Source: an uncultured Treponema sp.
Lineage (GTDB): Bacteria > Spirochaetota > Spirochaetia > Treponematales > Treponemataceae
Assembly: GCA_949300145.1 (NCBI GenBank)
Contig: CASGDA010000014.1
Span: forward strand, 1-40,476
Direction: 5' to 3'
Length of the DNA stretch: 40,476 nt
Shown here: positions 24,911-33,692 of the stretch, piece by piece
Numbering within the stretch: the stretch's first letter is position 1
How the letters are laid out: each line of letters begins with the position of its first letter
Program-made: the position numbers and the translations under genes
The notes under the pieces: generated by a model
Database searches by the model: none
Told to the model about the DNA's origin: nothing
The model's input: only the letters and a program-made list of their open reading frames with translations

Positions 24911-25984
24911 TTATTTTTCACGGGACGCTGGGGGGGGGGTAAAGCGGATATTCTTATTTATATGAATGACAGTGAAAAACAAAACCGCAATCAACCATAT
25001 TGCCAGCAGAATGGCAAGGGCGGAGGTTCCTCCGGAATGATAAGCCGTAACCACAAGCAATGCCACGGCAGACTGAAGAATAACCAGAAGAACAAGCGTC
25101 TGCCTCTGGGAGAAACCAATCGCCACAAGCTTATGGTGAAGATGGGAAAAGTCGGGCGACATTATTGAACGGTGTTCCCTGACACGCCTCCATACAGCGG
25201 CCACGGCATCGCAGAACGGGAAAACCAGAAGGGTTATCGCGTACCATACAGGCACAGAAGGATTTCCGGTCCGTGACGGCAGAAGAGGAAGAACCGCAAG
25301 AATAAATCCCAGGAACTGGCTTCCTCCGTCACCCATAAAAATTTTCGCCTTGGGGAACGGCAGATTGAAAATCAGGAAAGCCACGACAGCAGGTATAACA
25401 AAAAAGCAGAGCGACAAATTCTGCACAATCCGCTGATTCACAAAAAACACTGTATAAGACAAAAGCACAATGAGGGAAGTTGTTCCGGCCAAACCGTCAA
25501 GGCCGTCAAACATATTGATCACATTGATAATTCCTGCTATCCAAAGGACTGTTATAACCCAGGAAAATATTCCCAGATTCATATTCAGGTTGAGAGGAGA
25601 AAAAGAAATAACGTTAAACCTGAAGCCCGCCGCACATATAGCAAATCCGGCTGAAAGCTGCACCAGCAGTTTATAACGGGCCTTCCATGGGCGCAAATCA
25701 TCCAGAAACCCCATGAGAAAAACAACGGCGGAGGAAACGAGCAAAACAATATAAGGACCGCTTATCTGCAAATTCAAAAAAGCCCCGGTGGAAAGCAGCG
25801 CCATCACGGCGGCAAAGCCGGAAAATATTCCGAGTCCGCCAAGCCTTGGAATATTGTCCTTATGCATACGCCTGTCATCATGAAAATCATAAATGGCAAG
25901 TTTATTCGCTATCTTTATAGTAAGAAAAATAATAACAGATGAAAAAATCAATTCGCAAAAAGCCAATGAAAAAAACACTTCCAT
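24911..25984 (-). CDS. wecA: Undecaprenyl-phosphate sugar-1-phosphate transferase (WecA/TagO family)
   Basis: The 357-residue polytopic membrane enzyme (about ten spans) transfers a GlcNAc-1-phosphate-type sugar to undecaprenyl phosphate, starting a surface glycan. Family motifs are RMHKDNIPRLGG (39-50), MGFLDDL, NMFDGLDGLAG, FMGDGGSQFLGF and HLHHKL. The start ATG at 25984 has AAGGGA six bases upstream and lies 15 bases after manC, so the two form an operon. A run of ten C on the coding strand (24939-24930) lies eight codons before the stop; slippage would change the last residues of the cytoplasmic tail. The sugar specificity is not readable. Confidence 0.92.
   Translation of the reverse strand: MEVFFSLAFCELIFSSVIIFLTIKIANKLAIYDFHDDRRMHKDNIPRLGGLGIFSGFAAVMALLSTGAFLNLQISGPYIVLLVSSAVVFLMGFLDDLRPWKARYKLLVQLSAGFAICAAGFRFNVISFSPLNLNMNLGIFSWVITVLWIAGIINVINMFDGLDGLAGTTSLIVLLSYTVFFVNQRIVQNLSLCFFVIPAVVAFLIFNLPFPKAKIFMGDGGSQFLGFILAVLPLLPSRTGNPSVPVWYAITLLVFPFCDAVAAVWRRVREHRSIMSPDFSHLHHKLVAIGFSQRQTLVLLVILQSAVALLVVTAYHSGGTSALAILLAIWLIAVLFFTVIHINKNIRFTPPPASREK
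24930..24939. repeat. Homopolymer G10 (C10 on coding strand) in wecA 3' end
   Basis: Ten G on the plus strand inside the last codons of the WecA-family gene. With 10 C the tail reads TPPPASREK; 9 C gives a longer tail ending NNGKKT, 11 C gives TPPPSVP. Such tracts are slippage-prone. Confidence 0.9.
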
Positions 25985-25999
25985 AAAATATCCCTTTTA

Positions 26000-27439
26000 C
26001 TAGCAGCGTCCATACTCATCTTCAACACGTGTGATGTCATCTTCCTCAAGATATGTCCCGGACTGAACTTCAATCAACTCCAGCGGTATTTTGCCGGGAT
26101 TTTCAAGTGAATGGAGAACTCCCAGAGGAATAAAAGTGGACTGGTTTTCCGTCAGAATCAAAACATCATCACCGTTCCTGACCTTCGCGGTTCCGGACAC
26201 GATAACCCAATGCTCCGACCTGTGATGATGAAGCTGGAGTGAAAGCTTTCCACCGGGTTTTACAGTTATATGCTTGACCTTGTAACGGTTTCCTTTTTCA
26301 ATGGAGTCGTAGCACCCCCAAGGACGGAATCCAATCTGGGGGTCTTCAACTTCACAATATTTCCGCTCTTTCAGAAGTGAAACAACCTTCTTTATGTCCT
26401 GGGACGCGTTTTTATCGGCCACAAGGACTGCGTCCCGGGTTTCAATAACAGCCAGATTGTCGCATCCTATTCCGACAACCAGCCGTTTTTCCGAAAAAAC
26501 AATATTACCGGAAGACTTATATAAAAACACATTCCCCTTGGCAGCGTTTCCGTCCCCGTCTTTCGGAGAAACCTCCCACAGGGAAGAGAAGGATCCGACG
26601 TCACTCCATCCTGCGTCCATCGGAACAACCGCGCCTGCCGAGGTTTTTTCCATAACCGCATAGTCGATTGAATCCGAGGGGGAAGCCGAAAATTCACCGG
26701 CATTCAAACGGAGAAAATCAAAATTTCCGGAAATAGCATCCTTGTTTATACCGCTCACGGAAGCCTTTACCGCCGAATATATTTCCGGCGCGAATTTCTC
26801 CAGCTCCGCCAAAAAAACGGAGGCCCGGAAAAGGAACATCCCGCTGTTCCAGTAATAACCGCCCTCCCTCAAATAAGAGGCGGCGGTTTCCTCATCAGGT
26901 TTTTCCCTGAAGCATTCGATTTCAAACCAGTCTGAATCCGGAGAACCCTTTTTACCCGCCTTAACATAACCATATCCCGTCTCAGGACGGTCCGGAACTA
27001 TACCGAAGGTGACAAGTTTTCCTTCAAGGGCAGGTTTTACAGCGGTTTCAACTGCATTCCTGAAAGCCTGGACATTTTCCACCGCCGAATCAGCGGCCAG
27101 AACAAAGAGCAGCGGGTCTTCAGCTTTCCGTGACAAATAAAAAGCCGCGGCGGCAATCGCCGGGGCGGTATTCCGTCCGCAGGGTTCCAGCATAATAGCG
27201 GGATGCTCGATACCCAGCTCAACAAGCTGGGCGGCGGCGGTAAACCTGTGGGCTTCATTGCATAACACAAGGGGATCCGTGGTTCCTTCGATTCCGTTAA
27301 CACGGAGGATTGTTTCCTGAAGCATGGATTTTTCCGAAACCAGGGAAAGGAATTGCTTTGGATATTGGGAACGCCCCAGAGGCCACAAACGGGTACCCTC
27401 ACCGCCGGCTAAAACTACAGGCACGACAGAAAAAACCAT
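26000..27439 (-). CDS. manC: Mannose-1-phosphate guanylyltransferase / mannose-6-phosphate isomerase
   Basis: The 479-residue enzyme makes GDP-mannose. The nucleotidyltransferase domain (1-about 340) starts VVPVVLAGGEGTRLWPLGRS, the pyrophosphorylase signature, followed by YPKQFL. The C-terminal cupin (about 365-479) has RPWG, SLQLHHHRSEHW and an FIPLGVLHSLEN metal/active-site pattern, as in type II phosphomannose isomerases. The start chosen is ATG at 27439, because a TTGCGT-17-TATACT promoter ends exactly 6 bases before it; the frame continues 14 codons upstream across that promoter but would then lie inside it. It follows rfbB by 52 bases and precedes wecA. Confidence 0.92.
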   Translation of the reverse strand: MVFSVVPVVLAGGEGTRLWPLGRSQYPKQFLSLVSEKSMLQETILRVNGIEGTTDPLVLCNEAHRFTAAAQLVELGIEHPAIMLEPCGRNTAPAIAAAAFYLSRKAEDPLLFVLAADSAVENVQAFRNAVETAVKPALEGKLVTFGIVPDRPETGYGYVKAGKKGSPDSDWFEIECFREKPDEETAASYLREGGYYWNSGMFLFRASVFLAELEKFAPEIYSAVKASVSGINKDAISGNFDFLRLNAGEFSASPSDSIDYAVMEKTSAGAVVPMDAGWSDVGSFSSLWEVSPKDGDGNAAKGNVFLYKSSGNIVFSEKRLVVGIGCDNLAVIETRDAVLVADKNASQDIKKVVSLLKERKYCEVEDPQIGFRPWGCYDSIEKGNRYKVKHITVKPGGKLSLQLHHHRSEHWVIVSGTAKVRNGDDVLILTENQSTFIPLGVLHSLENPGKIPLELIEVQSGTYLEEDDITRVEDEYGRC

Positions 27440-27445
27440 GGATAT

Positions 27446-27474
27446 AGTATACTCATTTTTCCTGTACGACGCAA
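27446..27474 (-). promoter_or_regulatory. manC promoter, leaderless type
   Basis: TTGCGT (27474-27469) and TATACT (27451-27446) are 17 bases apart, and the -10 ends 6 bases before the ATG at 27439. It lies in the short rfbB-manC gap, giving manC-wecA an independent promoter. Confidence 0.7.
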
Positions 27475-27491
27475 TATTCACATCAACAGTA

Positions 27492-28634
27492 TCAACGGTC
27501 CATATATTTTCCGGAAAGAATATTATCCGTCCATTCCTTATGGGACAAATACCATTTTACAGTTCCCCGCAAACCTTCCTCAAAGGTCATTTTCCTTTCC
27601 CAGCCCAATTCCCTGCGGATTTTTGAGCAGTCAATGGCGTAGCGGCGGTCGTGTCCCGGCCTGTCAGTGACATATTCAATCAAGGATTCAAGCTCGTCCT
27701 TCGTCTTTTTTCCATATCCGGCGGAAGGCATTTCTTCGGCTGTCAGTTCAATGACCTTATGCAGAAGCCTGATATTCTCCCATTCATTTTCGCCGCCGAT
27801 GTTATATTTCTCACCGCAGACGCCGGAACGGAGTACCTGCCATACAGCACGGTTGTGATCCTCGACGTAAATCCAGTCCCTGATGTTCCGTCCGTCGCCG
27901 TATACGGGAAGTTTCCTGCCCAAAGTGATATTGGTTATCATCAGGGGAAGGAATTTTTCAGGAAACTGGAAGGGACCGTAATTATTCGTACAATTCGACA
28001 AAGTTACAGGCAGACCGTAAGTATGGGAATAAGCTGAAACAAGATGGTCGCTGGAAGCCTTGCTGGCGGAATACGGGCTGCGGGGGTCGTAGGGTGTTGT
28101 TTCAGTAAAAAAACCCTCCCCGCCAAGGGAACCGTAAACTTCATCCGTGCTAACATGATGGAAAAGAACCCCTTCCCTGAAGGAACCGTCCGGATTCTTC
28201 CAGAATTCCCTGGCGCAGTCCAAAAGGGTGAATGTACCGTCCACGTTTGTCCGTATAAAAGCCTGCGGGCCGGAAATGGATCTGTCAACATGGCTCTCCG
28301 CCGCGAAGTGGACAACTGTATCTATATCATATTCCCTGAAAATCCTTTCCACGGCTTCCCTGTCGCAAATGTCAGCCCTTTCAAAAAAATAACGCCTTTC
28401 TGATTCAGGGACGCCTGAACCGAAACGTTCATCCACATCCCGGAGGCTTTGCAGATTGCCGGCATATGTCAGCACATCCAGGTTGACTATCCTGCCTGAA
28501 AATCCCGCATCGGAGAATTTCTCCGGGCAGGATGAAATACCGAAAAGATAATGTATGAAATTACATCCTATAAACCCGGCTCCTCCTGTAACAAGAATGT
28601 TCGACAACTTTCTTCTGGAAGCATCAGAGCACAT
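27492..28634 (-). CDS. rfbB: dTDP-glucose 4,6-dehydratase
   Basis: The 380-residue short-chain dehydrogenase-type enzyme is the second step of dTDP-L-rhamnose synthesis. It has the NAD-binding GGAGFIG near residue 20, VVHFAAESHVDRS, the STDEVYG segment with the catalytic Asp-Glu pair, and YSASKAS with the Tyr-Lys pair. The start is ATG at 28634, which has GGAGGG four bases upstream; the frame remains open six codons further but that would start inside the ribosome binding site. It is the last gene of the rfbA-rfbC-rfbD-rfbB operon, 42 bases after rfbD. Confidence 0.96.
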   Translation of the reverse strand: MCSDASRRKLSNILVTGGAGFIGCNFIHYLFGISSCPEKFSDAGFSGRIVNLDVLTYAGNLQSLRDVDERFGSGVPESERRYFFERADICDREAVERIFREYDIDTVVHFAAESHVDRSISGPQAFIRTNVDGTFTLLDCAREFWKNPDGSFREGVLFHHVSTDEVYGSLGGEGFFTETTPYDPRSPYSASKASSDHLVSAYSHTYGLPVTLSNCTNNYGPFQFPEKFLPLMITNITLGRKLPVYGDGRNIRDWIYVEDHNRAVWQVLRSGVCGEKYNIGGENEWENIRLLHKVIELTAEEMPSAGYGKKTKDELESLIEYVTDRPGHDRRYAIDCSKIRRELGWERKMTFEEGLRGTVKWYLSHKEWTDNILSGKYMDR

Positions 28635-28676
28635 AAACCCTCCGCAATACAAATCTAATATTCTGAAACCTGTTTT

Positions 28677-29615
28677 CTATTTTCCGCAATCAGGGCGGTT
28701 TTTGAAATCCGGACCGCTCATAAAAGCCAGCAGGCTCTCTTTCCAGTCAGGAAGCGGGACACCGAGCGCCCTTTTCAGTTTTGCCTTTGAAAGGACGGAA
28801 TAAGCCGGGCGCACAGCCTTTACGGGATATTCCTCCGTTGCACACGGTGAAACCCGGCATTCATTCGTAATGAGACCCTTGCCCCGCCCTATGCGGTAAA
28901 TCTCGCAGGCAAAATCAAACCAGGTGGTCTCCCCTTCCCCGGAATAATGGTAAACACCGGATTCCGCTCCCGAAGACAAAAGCATGACAATATACCTGGC
29001 AAGATCCACTGAAAAAGTCGGCGTCCCCCACTGGTCATTGACAACTTTTATTTCCGGCCTGGAATTCATCAAATCGACCATCGTATAAACGAAATTCTTC
29101 CCGCGCGGACCGTAAAGCCAGGCTGTCCTGATTATATACCATGGAAGCCCTTTCGCGTCCGCTCCGCCGTTATGCCGTGAAAAAGCCTGAAGGACAAGCT
29201 CCTCCCCCTCCAATTTCGTCTTTCCGTAAACACCTGAGGGGCAAACCCTGTCAGTTTCTTTATAGGGTGTTTTTCCCCTGCCGTCAAAAACATAGTCGGT
29301 GGAAATATGGATAAATCCGGCCCCGGATCCAACCGCGGCGGCCGCAAGATTCCCGGCTCCAGCGGCATTCAAGGCGGCGGCGGCTTCAGGCTCATCCTCA
29401 GCCTTATCAACGGCGGTATAGGCGGCGCAGTTTATTATCCAGTCACCGCCCCGGTCCGCGCCGCCGGAGAAAATTCCCGCGGCATATTCCTTTAAGGCCG
29501 CCGGATCAGTGATATCAACCTCCCTGTCAGTTCCCGTGCAGGGAAGCCCTTCCGCTTCTATTTTCCGTACCAAAGTGCTTCCAAGCATACCCCTGGAACC
29601 AACAACCCAAATCAC
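28677..29615 (-). CDS. rfbD: dTDP-4-dehydrorhamnose reductase
   Basis: The 312-residue NAD(P)H-dependent reductase carries out the last step to dTDP-L-rhamnose. Visible are the nucleotide loop VGSRGMLGS at residues 5-13, STDYVFDG, and YGKTK with Y130 and K134. The start is most likely GTG at 29615: its GTGA overlaps the TGA stop of rfbC by four bases and AGGGG lies just upstream, a classic translational-coupling arrangement. The ATG four codons earlier would place the Shine-Dalgarno sequence inside the coding region. Confidence 0.95.
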   Translation of the reverse strand: MIWVVGSRGMLGSTLVRKIEAEGLPCTGTDREVDITDPAALKEYAAGIFSGGADRGGDWIINCAAYTAVDKAEDEPEAAAALNAAGAGNLAAAAVGSGAGFIHISTDYVFDGRGKTPYKETDRVCPSGVYGKTKLEGEELVLQAFSRHNGGADAKGLPWYIIRTAWLYGPRGKNFVYTMVDLMNSRPEIKVVNDQWGTPTFSVDLARYIVMLLSSGAESGVYHYSGEGETTWFDFACEIYRIGRGKGLITNECRVSPCATEEYPVKAVRPAYSVLSKAKLKRALGVPLPDWKESLLAFMSGPDFKNRPDCGK

Positions 29616-30217
29616 AAGCCCCTCCATACACCGTCAACGGAGAAATATTCCCCCTCTTTTTCAAAAGAAGGATACCTGCCGTCCTTTTCGGAAAGTACGG
29701 GGGAAAAATCACCGTCCGCGGCGGACGCCCAGTCAACCGCAATAAGAGGATCGTCCCACATCAACCCCTGCTCATCCTCCGGGTGATAAAAATCAGTGCA
29801 CTTATAGCTGAACACAGCATAATCGGAAAGGACAAAAAAACCGTGGGCGAACCCCGGCGGAATATAAAACTGCCGGTTTGTCTCCCCGTCAAGGACAAGC
29901 CCGTAATAAAGGCCGAAAGAAGGTGAACCGTTACGCAAATCCACAGCCACATCATAAACCCGGCCGGAAACAACCCGGACAAGCTTTCCCTGCGGATGCC
30001 TTGACTGGAAATGCAGTCCGCGCAGCACATTTTTTACGGAGGAAGACTGGTTGTCCTGCACAAACCGCATTTTTAATCCGGCTTCGGAAAAATCACGTTC
30101 ATTGTAGGATTCAAAAAAACAACCCCGTTTATCCGGAAAAACCTTCGGCTGTATCTCGTACAAGCCCGGAAATTCAACGCCGTTTTTTCCGGTGCATTTT
30201 GAAAAAGTAAAAGGCAC
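29612..30217 (-). CDS. rfbC: dTDP-4-dehydrorhamnose 3,5-epimerase
   Basis: The 201-residue cupin-fold epimerase has full family length. It shows FFESYNERDF, FVQDNQSSS, catalytic H69 in LRGLHFQ, and FYIPPGFAHGF, with Y138 in FSYKCTDFY as the likely acid. The start is GTG at 30217 with a perfect AGGAGG five bases upstream that overlaps the end of rfbA. Its stop overlaps the rfbD start by four bases. Confidence 0.97.
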   Translation of the reverse strand: MPFTFSKCTGKNGVEFPGLYEIQPKVFPDKRGCFFESYNERDFSEAGLKMRFVQDNQSSSVKNVLRGLHFQSRHPQGKLVRVVSGRVYDVAVDLRNGSPSFGLYYGLVLDGETNRQFYIPPGFAHGFFVLSDYAVFSYKCTDFYHPEDEQGLMWDDPLIAVDWASAADGDFSPVLSEKDGRYPSFEKEGEYFSVDGVWRGL

Positions 30218-30226
30218 TGTTTCCTC

Positions 30227-31111
30227 CTAGAGAATATCAGCCGAATCAGCAATATAACGGAGGTATTCCCCGTAATCGGTTTTGTATTCCGCGGCCAGCG
30301 AAAGAAGGGATTCCCTGGAAAGCCAGCCGTTCGCAAAGGCAATTTCCTCTATACAGGCGACATACATACCCTGACGCTTCTGGATTGTGGCGATAAAATT
30401 GGAGGCTTCCAGAAGTCCGTCATAGGTACCTGTATCAAGCCACGCCATACCCCTTCCCAAAACCTCCACAGACAGGGAATTCCTCGACAGATACTCGTTA
30501 TTCACGGCGGTTATTTCGATTTCGCCCCGGGAACTGGGTTTTACATCCTTTGCAATGGAAACAACGGAATTGTCATAAAAATACAAGCCTGGGACGGCGT
30601 AGTTCGACTTGGGGTCGGAGGGTTTTTCCTCGATTGAAACAGCCCTTCCTTCCGGATTGAATTCAACAACGCCGTAAGAACGGGGGTCTTTCACATAATA
30701 TCCGAAAATTATCCCGCCGCCGTTCTGTTCGACGGATTCAACGCAGGTTTTAAGCTGCCCGGCGAATGAACGGCCGTAAAATATATTGTCACCCAGCACC
30801 AGGGCCACGGGATCTGCTCCGATAAAATCCTCTCCGACTATGAATGCATCAGCCAGACCACGGGGGGTTTTCTGCACCGCATATTCAAAGCGCATACCCA
30901 GTTTTGAACCGTCACCGAACAATTCCCGGAAAATGCCCGAATCCCTCTCCGTAGAAATGACAAGGATATCCCTTATACCCGCAAGCATTAAAACCGAAAG
31001 GGGATAATAAATCATGGGCTTATCGTAAACAGGAAGTATCTGCTTTGAAACAGCCCTCGTCAAAGGATAAAGCCTTGTACCGGAACCTCCGGCAAGAATA
31101 ATACCTTTCAT
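30227..31111 (-). CDS. rfbA: Glucose-1-phosphate thymidylyltransferase
   Basis: The 294-residue enzyme makes dTDP-glucose, the committed step to dTDP-rhamnose. It begins [19 protein letters not shown], the nucleotidyltransferase signature, with [12 protein letters not shown] and VLGDNIFYG downstream. The start is ATG at 31111, where all family members begin; no Shine-Dalgarno sequence is seen, and TACTAT lies 8 bases upstream, so a nearly leaderless message is possible. It is the first of four rhamnose genes and lies 65 bases after parB in the same direction. Confidence 0.96.
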   Translation of the reverse strand: MKGIILAGGSGTRLYPLTRAVSKQILPVYDKPMIYYPLSVLMLAGIRDILVISTERDSGIFRELFGDGSKLGMRFEYAVQKTPRGLADAFIVGEDFIGADPVALVLGDNIFYGRSFAGQLKTCVESVEQNGGGIIFGYYVKDPRSYGVVEFNPEGRAVSIEEKPSDPKSNYAVPGLYFYDNSVVSIAKDVKPSSRGEIEITAVNNEYLSRNSLSVEVLGRGMAWLDTGTYDGLLEASNFIATIQKRQGMYVACIEEIAFANGWLSRESLLSLAAEYKTDYGEYLRYIADSADIL

Positions 31112-31176
31112 ATGAATAAATAGTAGCACAACAACCGGCAAAAAAAAAGGGAGAAGAAACGCGGCGGGGAAAATCC

Positions 31177-32073
31177 TCAGCGGTTGTCCAGCAAATCAAA
31201 AATCCTGTTCAAATCATCGGAGGAAAAATAAGATATCTCAATCACGCCGCCGGAGGAATTCCCCCTGATGGACACCTTTGTTCCAAGCAGTTCTATGAAT
31301 TTATCCTGAAGGGCGGCCATATCCGCATCCTCCGGCCCAGGAAGCTTATCCGGCCCCTGCTTTTTCGCAGCCTCCTTTTTCGAGGCGCGCCCACCGCCGT
31401 TAAGTTCCGCCGCATAAGCTTCACAGTCACGGACGGAAAGACCGCTTCCAAGAATCCTTGCGAACAGAATCTGCTGGTCGGAAGGATTAACAACGGAAAG
31501 AAGGGCGCGCGCATGTCCCGGGGAAATCCTGCCGTCTTTCAGCGCCTCCCTCATGTCGCCGGGGAGTTTTAACAGCCTGAGGGCGTTCGCCACAGCGGAA
31601 CGGCTCTTCCCTACCCGGGCGGCTGCCTCCTCCTGGCTTAAATTCCCCAAAACCATAAGTTCGTGGTAGGCTTCGGCTTCCTCAAGAGGATTCAAATCCT
31701 CCCTCTGGATATTCTCAATAAGCGCGATTTCCAGTTTCCGCTCATCGGAATATTTACGCACTATAACCGGTATTTCCGAAAGTCCGGCGAGACGTGCGGC
31801 CCTTGTACGCCTCTCACCCGCGATGATGAAATATTTCCCGTCATCGGTCTGCTCAACGATCACCGGCTGAATAATTCCGTGCTCCCTGATGGAATCCGCC
31901 AGTTCCTGAAGGGCCTCCTCGTTGAATTCCCGCCTGGGCTGTCTGGGATTCGGCAGAAGAAGAGCCGGATCAACCGTCAGCCCGGCAGCGCCTTCCGGAA
32001 CGGGAGCGGAAGGGGAAGTTGTCTCAAGAAGGGCGTCAAGACCGCGTCCGAGCCCGTGTTTCTGCTTAGCCAC
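31177..32073 (-). CDS. parB: Chromosome-partitioning protein ParB/Spo0J
   Basis: The 298-residue CTP-dependent DNA clamp binds parS and loads SMC. It has the N-terminal ParA-stimulating [12 protein letters not shown], the ParB/Srx-type CTPase motif [12 protein letters not shown], and the helix-turn-helix [25 protein letters not shown]. The start chosen is GTG at 32073 ([11 protein letters not shown]), about 8 bases after AGAGGTGA; a TTG two codons earlier is less likely. It overlaps the end of parA by 8 bases. No consensus parS site was seen in the window. Confidence 0.95.
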   Translation of the reverse strand: MAKQKHGLGRGLDALLETTSPSAPVPEGAAGLTVDPALLLPNPRQPRREFNEEALQELADSIREHGIIQPVIVEQTDDGKYFIIAGERRTRAARLAGLSEIPVIVRKYSDERKLEIALIENIQREDLNPLEEAEAYHELMVLGNLSQEEAAARVGKSRSAVANALRLLKLPGDMREALKDGRISPGHARALLSVVNPSDQQILFARILGSGLSVRDCEAYAAELNGGGRASKKEAAKKQGPDKLPGPEDADMAALQDKFIELLGTKVSIRGNSSGGVIEISYFSSDDLNRIFDLLDNR

Positions 32074-32821
32074 GGGCAATCACCTCTTTTGCCAGCTGTT
32101 CATAGCTGCGGGCGCCGGAACAATCAGGGTCATAGGCGCACACGGGCATACCGTGGGAGGGCGCTTCCGAAAGGCGGACGTTTCTGGGGATAACCGTATC
32201 AAAAACCCTTTCCCGGAAATACATTTTCACCTGGCGGACCACATCCTGCGGAAGCTTCATTCTTGGGTCATACATCGTGAAAAAAATCCCGCCTATCAGC
32301 AGCGACGGGTTGAAAGTATTCTGAACCCTCTGCACAGTCTGAAGAAGCAGGGTAAGCCCTTCCAGGGCAAAATACTCACACTGGAGGGGGATTAAAACCT
32401 GTTCGGCGGCGGCAAGACCGTTCAACGTCAGAATCCCCAGGGAAGGAGGACAATCTATAAGAATATAATCATAAGAATCTTTTAAAGGAGACAATGCGTT
32501 TTTGAGGAAGAATTCCCGGTCCTCCTGATCCACAAGCTCAACGGCTGCCCCGGAAAGGTCAATGGAAGCAGGGATCGCATCCAGCAGGGGAACCTTCGTT
32601 TTTCTCACGGCCTCCGCCGCCGAAACCTTTTCCGCAATCAAATCATAAATGGTAGGAAATTCTTTGTCCAGTCCGATACCGGAGGTCATGTTTCCCTGGG
32701 AATCAAAGTCTACAAGAAGTGTTTTTTTACCTTCCAACGCAAGATAAGCACCGATGTTTATAACCGAGGTTGTCTTACCTACCCCGCCCTTCTGATTCAC
32801 AAAAACAAATGTTTGTCCCAT
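32066..32821 (-). CDS. parA: Chromosome-partitioning ATPase ParA/Soj
   Basis: The 251-residue deviant-Walker ATPase works with ParB in origin segregation. It has KGGVGKTTS at residues 11-19, VDFDSQGNMT and DYILIDCPPSLG. The length is typical of chromosomal Soj and there is no extra DNA-binding N-terminus, unlike plasmid ParA. The ATG at 32821 has no Shine-Dalgarno sequence; TATACT (32835-32830) lies 8 bases upstream, but the -35 is weak. It is translationally coupled with parB. Confidence 0.97.
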   Translation of the reverse strand: MGQTFVFVNQKGGVGKTTSVINIGAYLALEGKKTLLVDFDSQGNMTSGIGLDKEFPTIYDLIAEKVSAAEAVRKTKVPLLDAIPASIDLSGAAVELVDQEDREFFLKNALSPLKDSYDYILIDCPPSLGILTLNGLAAAEQVLIPLQCEYFALEGLTLLLQTVQRVQNTFNPSLLIGGIFFTMYDPRMKLPQDVVRQVKMYFRERVFDTVIPRNVRLSEAPSHGMPVCAYDPDCSGARSYEQLAKEVIARG

Positions 32822-32869
32822 AGATTTACAGTATATATGATTTTTACAAATTATAACAGCCCGTGGAAA

Positions 32870-33619
32870 TCACCGGCCGGTATTTTCCTTTATATTTTTA
32901 CCGCGCCCCGGAAAAAGACTGTAAGATATTGAATAATCGTACACATCGGTCTTTTCAATTTTTTTGATGAATCCGACGACGCAATACGTGAGCGGAAGGA
33001 GAATGACTTCGACCCCGGTTTTCAAAAGATAATTTGAAAGCGCCATCGTCACCAGAACTGAAAGCGAATAGGAGCCGTAGAACGCCGCCGCCACGAAAAT
33101 CACCGTGTCAAAAAGCTGGCCTGCCAAAGTCGAGGCGACCGCGCGGAACCAGAGGAACCTCCCCCCGGTCGCGACTTTTATTTTCGACAGGACGACGGAA
33201 TTCACGTATTCGCCGGAAAAATAGCCGAGGATGCTTGCGACGGCAATCCGCGGAACCTGCCGCAGAATGTTGTCGAAATCACCCTGGAACGTCCACTCGG
33301 CCTGGGCGGGAAGCACGCCGACAAACGCAATCGACAGGCTCATGAGCACCAGCGTGGCGAATCCGGTCCAGATGACCTTCCGCGCCGCGCGGTAACCGTA
33401 TACTTCGGTGAGGATGTCCCCGAAAATATACGAAAGCGGGAACAGGATTGTCCCGCCGTCAAAAACGAACGGTCCTATTTGCAGCATTTTCGCCGCAAGA
33501 ATGTTGGAAAGGACGAGCACCCCGGTGAAAAGCCCGGCGACCGCCGGAAGCAGGGAAAAGCCGGTGTTCACGGCGGACACCGGCGGGGAAATTTCTTTGC
33601 CATCACGATTCAGTTTCAT
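32870..33619 (-). CDS. yhhQ: YhhQ/VUT-family transporter, probable queuosine-precursor uptake
   Basis: The 249-residue membrane protein has about six spans and the family motif FGDILTEVYGYR, typical of the VUT_1 (DUF165) transporters; YhhQ members import 7-cyano-7-deazaguanine-type queuosine precursors. The start chosen is ATG at 33619: TTGATT-18-AATATT ends 5 bases before it and there is no Shine-Dalgarno sequence. A GTG six codons upstream would lie inside the promoter. It is followed by parA after 48 bases. Substrate is inferred from the family only. Confidence 0.88.
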   Translation of the reverse strand: MKLNRDGKEISPPVSAVNTGFSLLPAVAGLFTGVLVLSNILAAKMLQIGPFVFDGGTILFPLSYIFGDILTEVYGYRAARKVIWTGFATLVLMSLSIAFVGVLPAQAEWTFQGDFDNILRQVPRIAVASILGYFSGEYVNSVVLSKIKVATGGRFLWFRAVASTLAGQLFDTVIFVAAAFYGSYSLSVLVTMALSNYLLKTGVEVILLPLTYCVVGFIKKIEKTDVYDYSISYSLFPGRGKNIKENTGR

Positions 33620-33692
33620 ATGCGAATATTTGCGCACAACAGAAAAAAAATCAAGGAGGCTGCCCCGCCGGAATCAGGATGCGCCGGGAACG

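Noticed and set aside
27440..27481. Upstream start for manC
   Set aside because: The extra 14 codons cross the -10 box of the promoter, and the family begins near MVFSVVPVVLAGG; the ATG at 27439 is preferred.
31112..31141. Upstream start for rfbA
   Set aside because: RmlA proteins start at MKGIILAGG; the ten extra residues have no ribosome binding site and lie over the probable promoter.
31100..32900. parS site near parAB
   Set aside because: No TGTTTCACGTGAAACA-like palindrome was seen here or elsewhere in the window.
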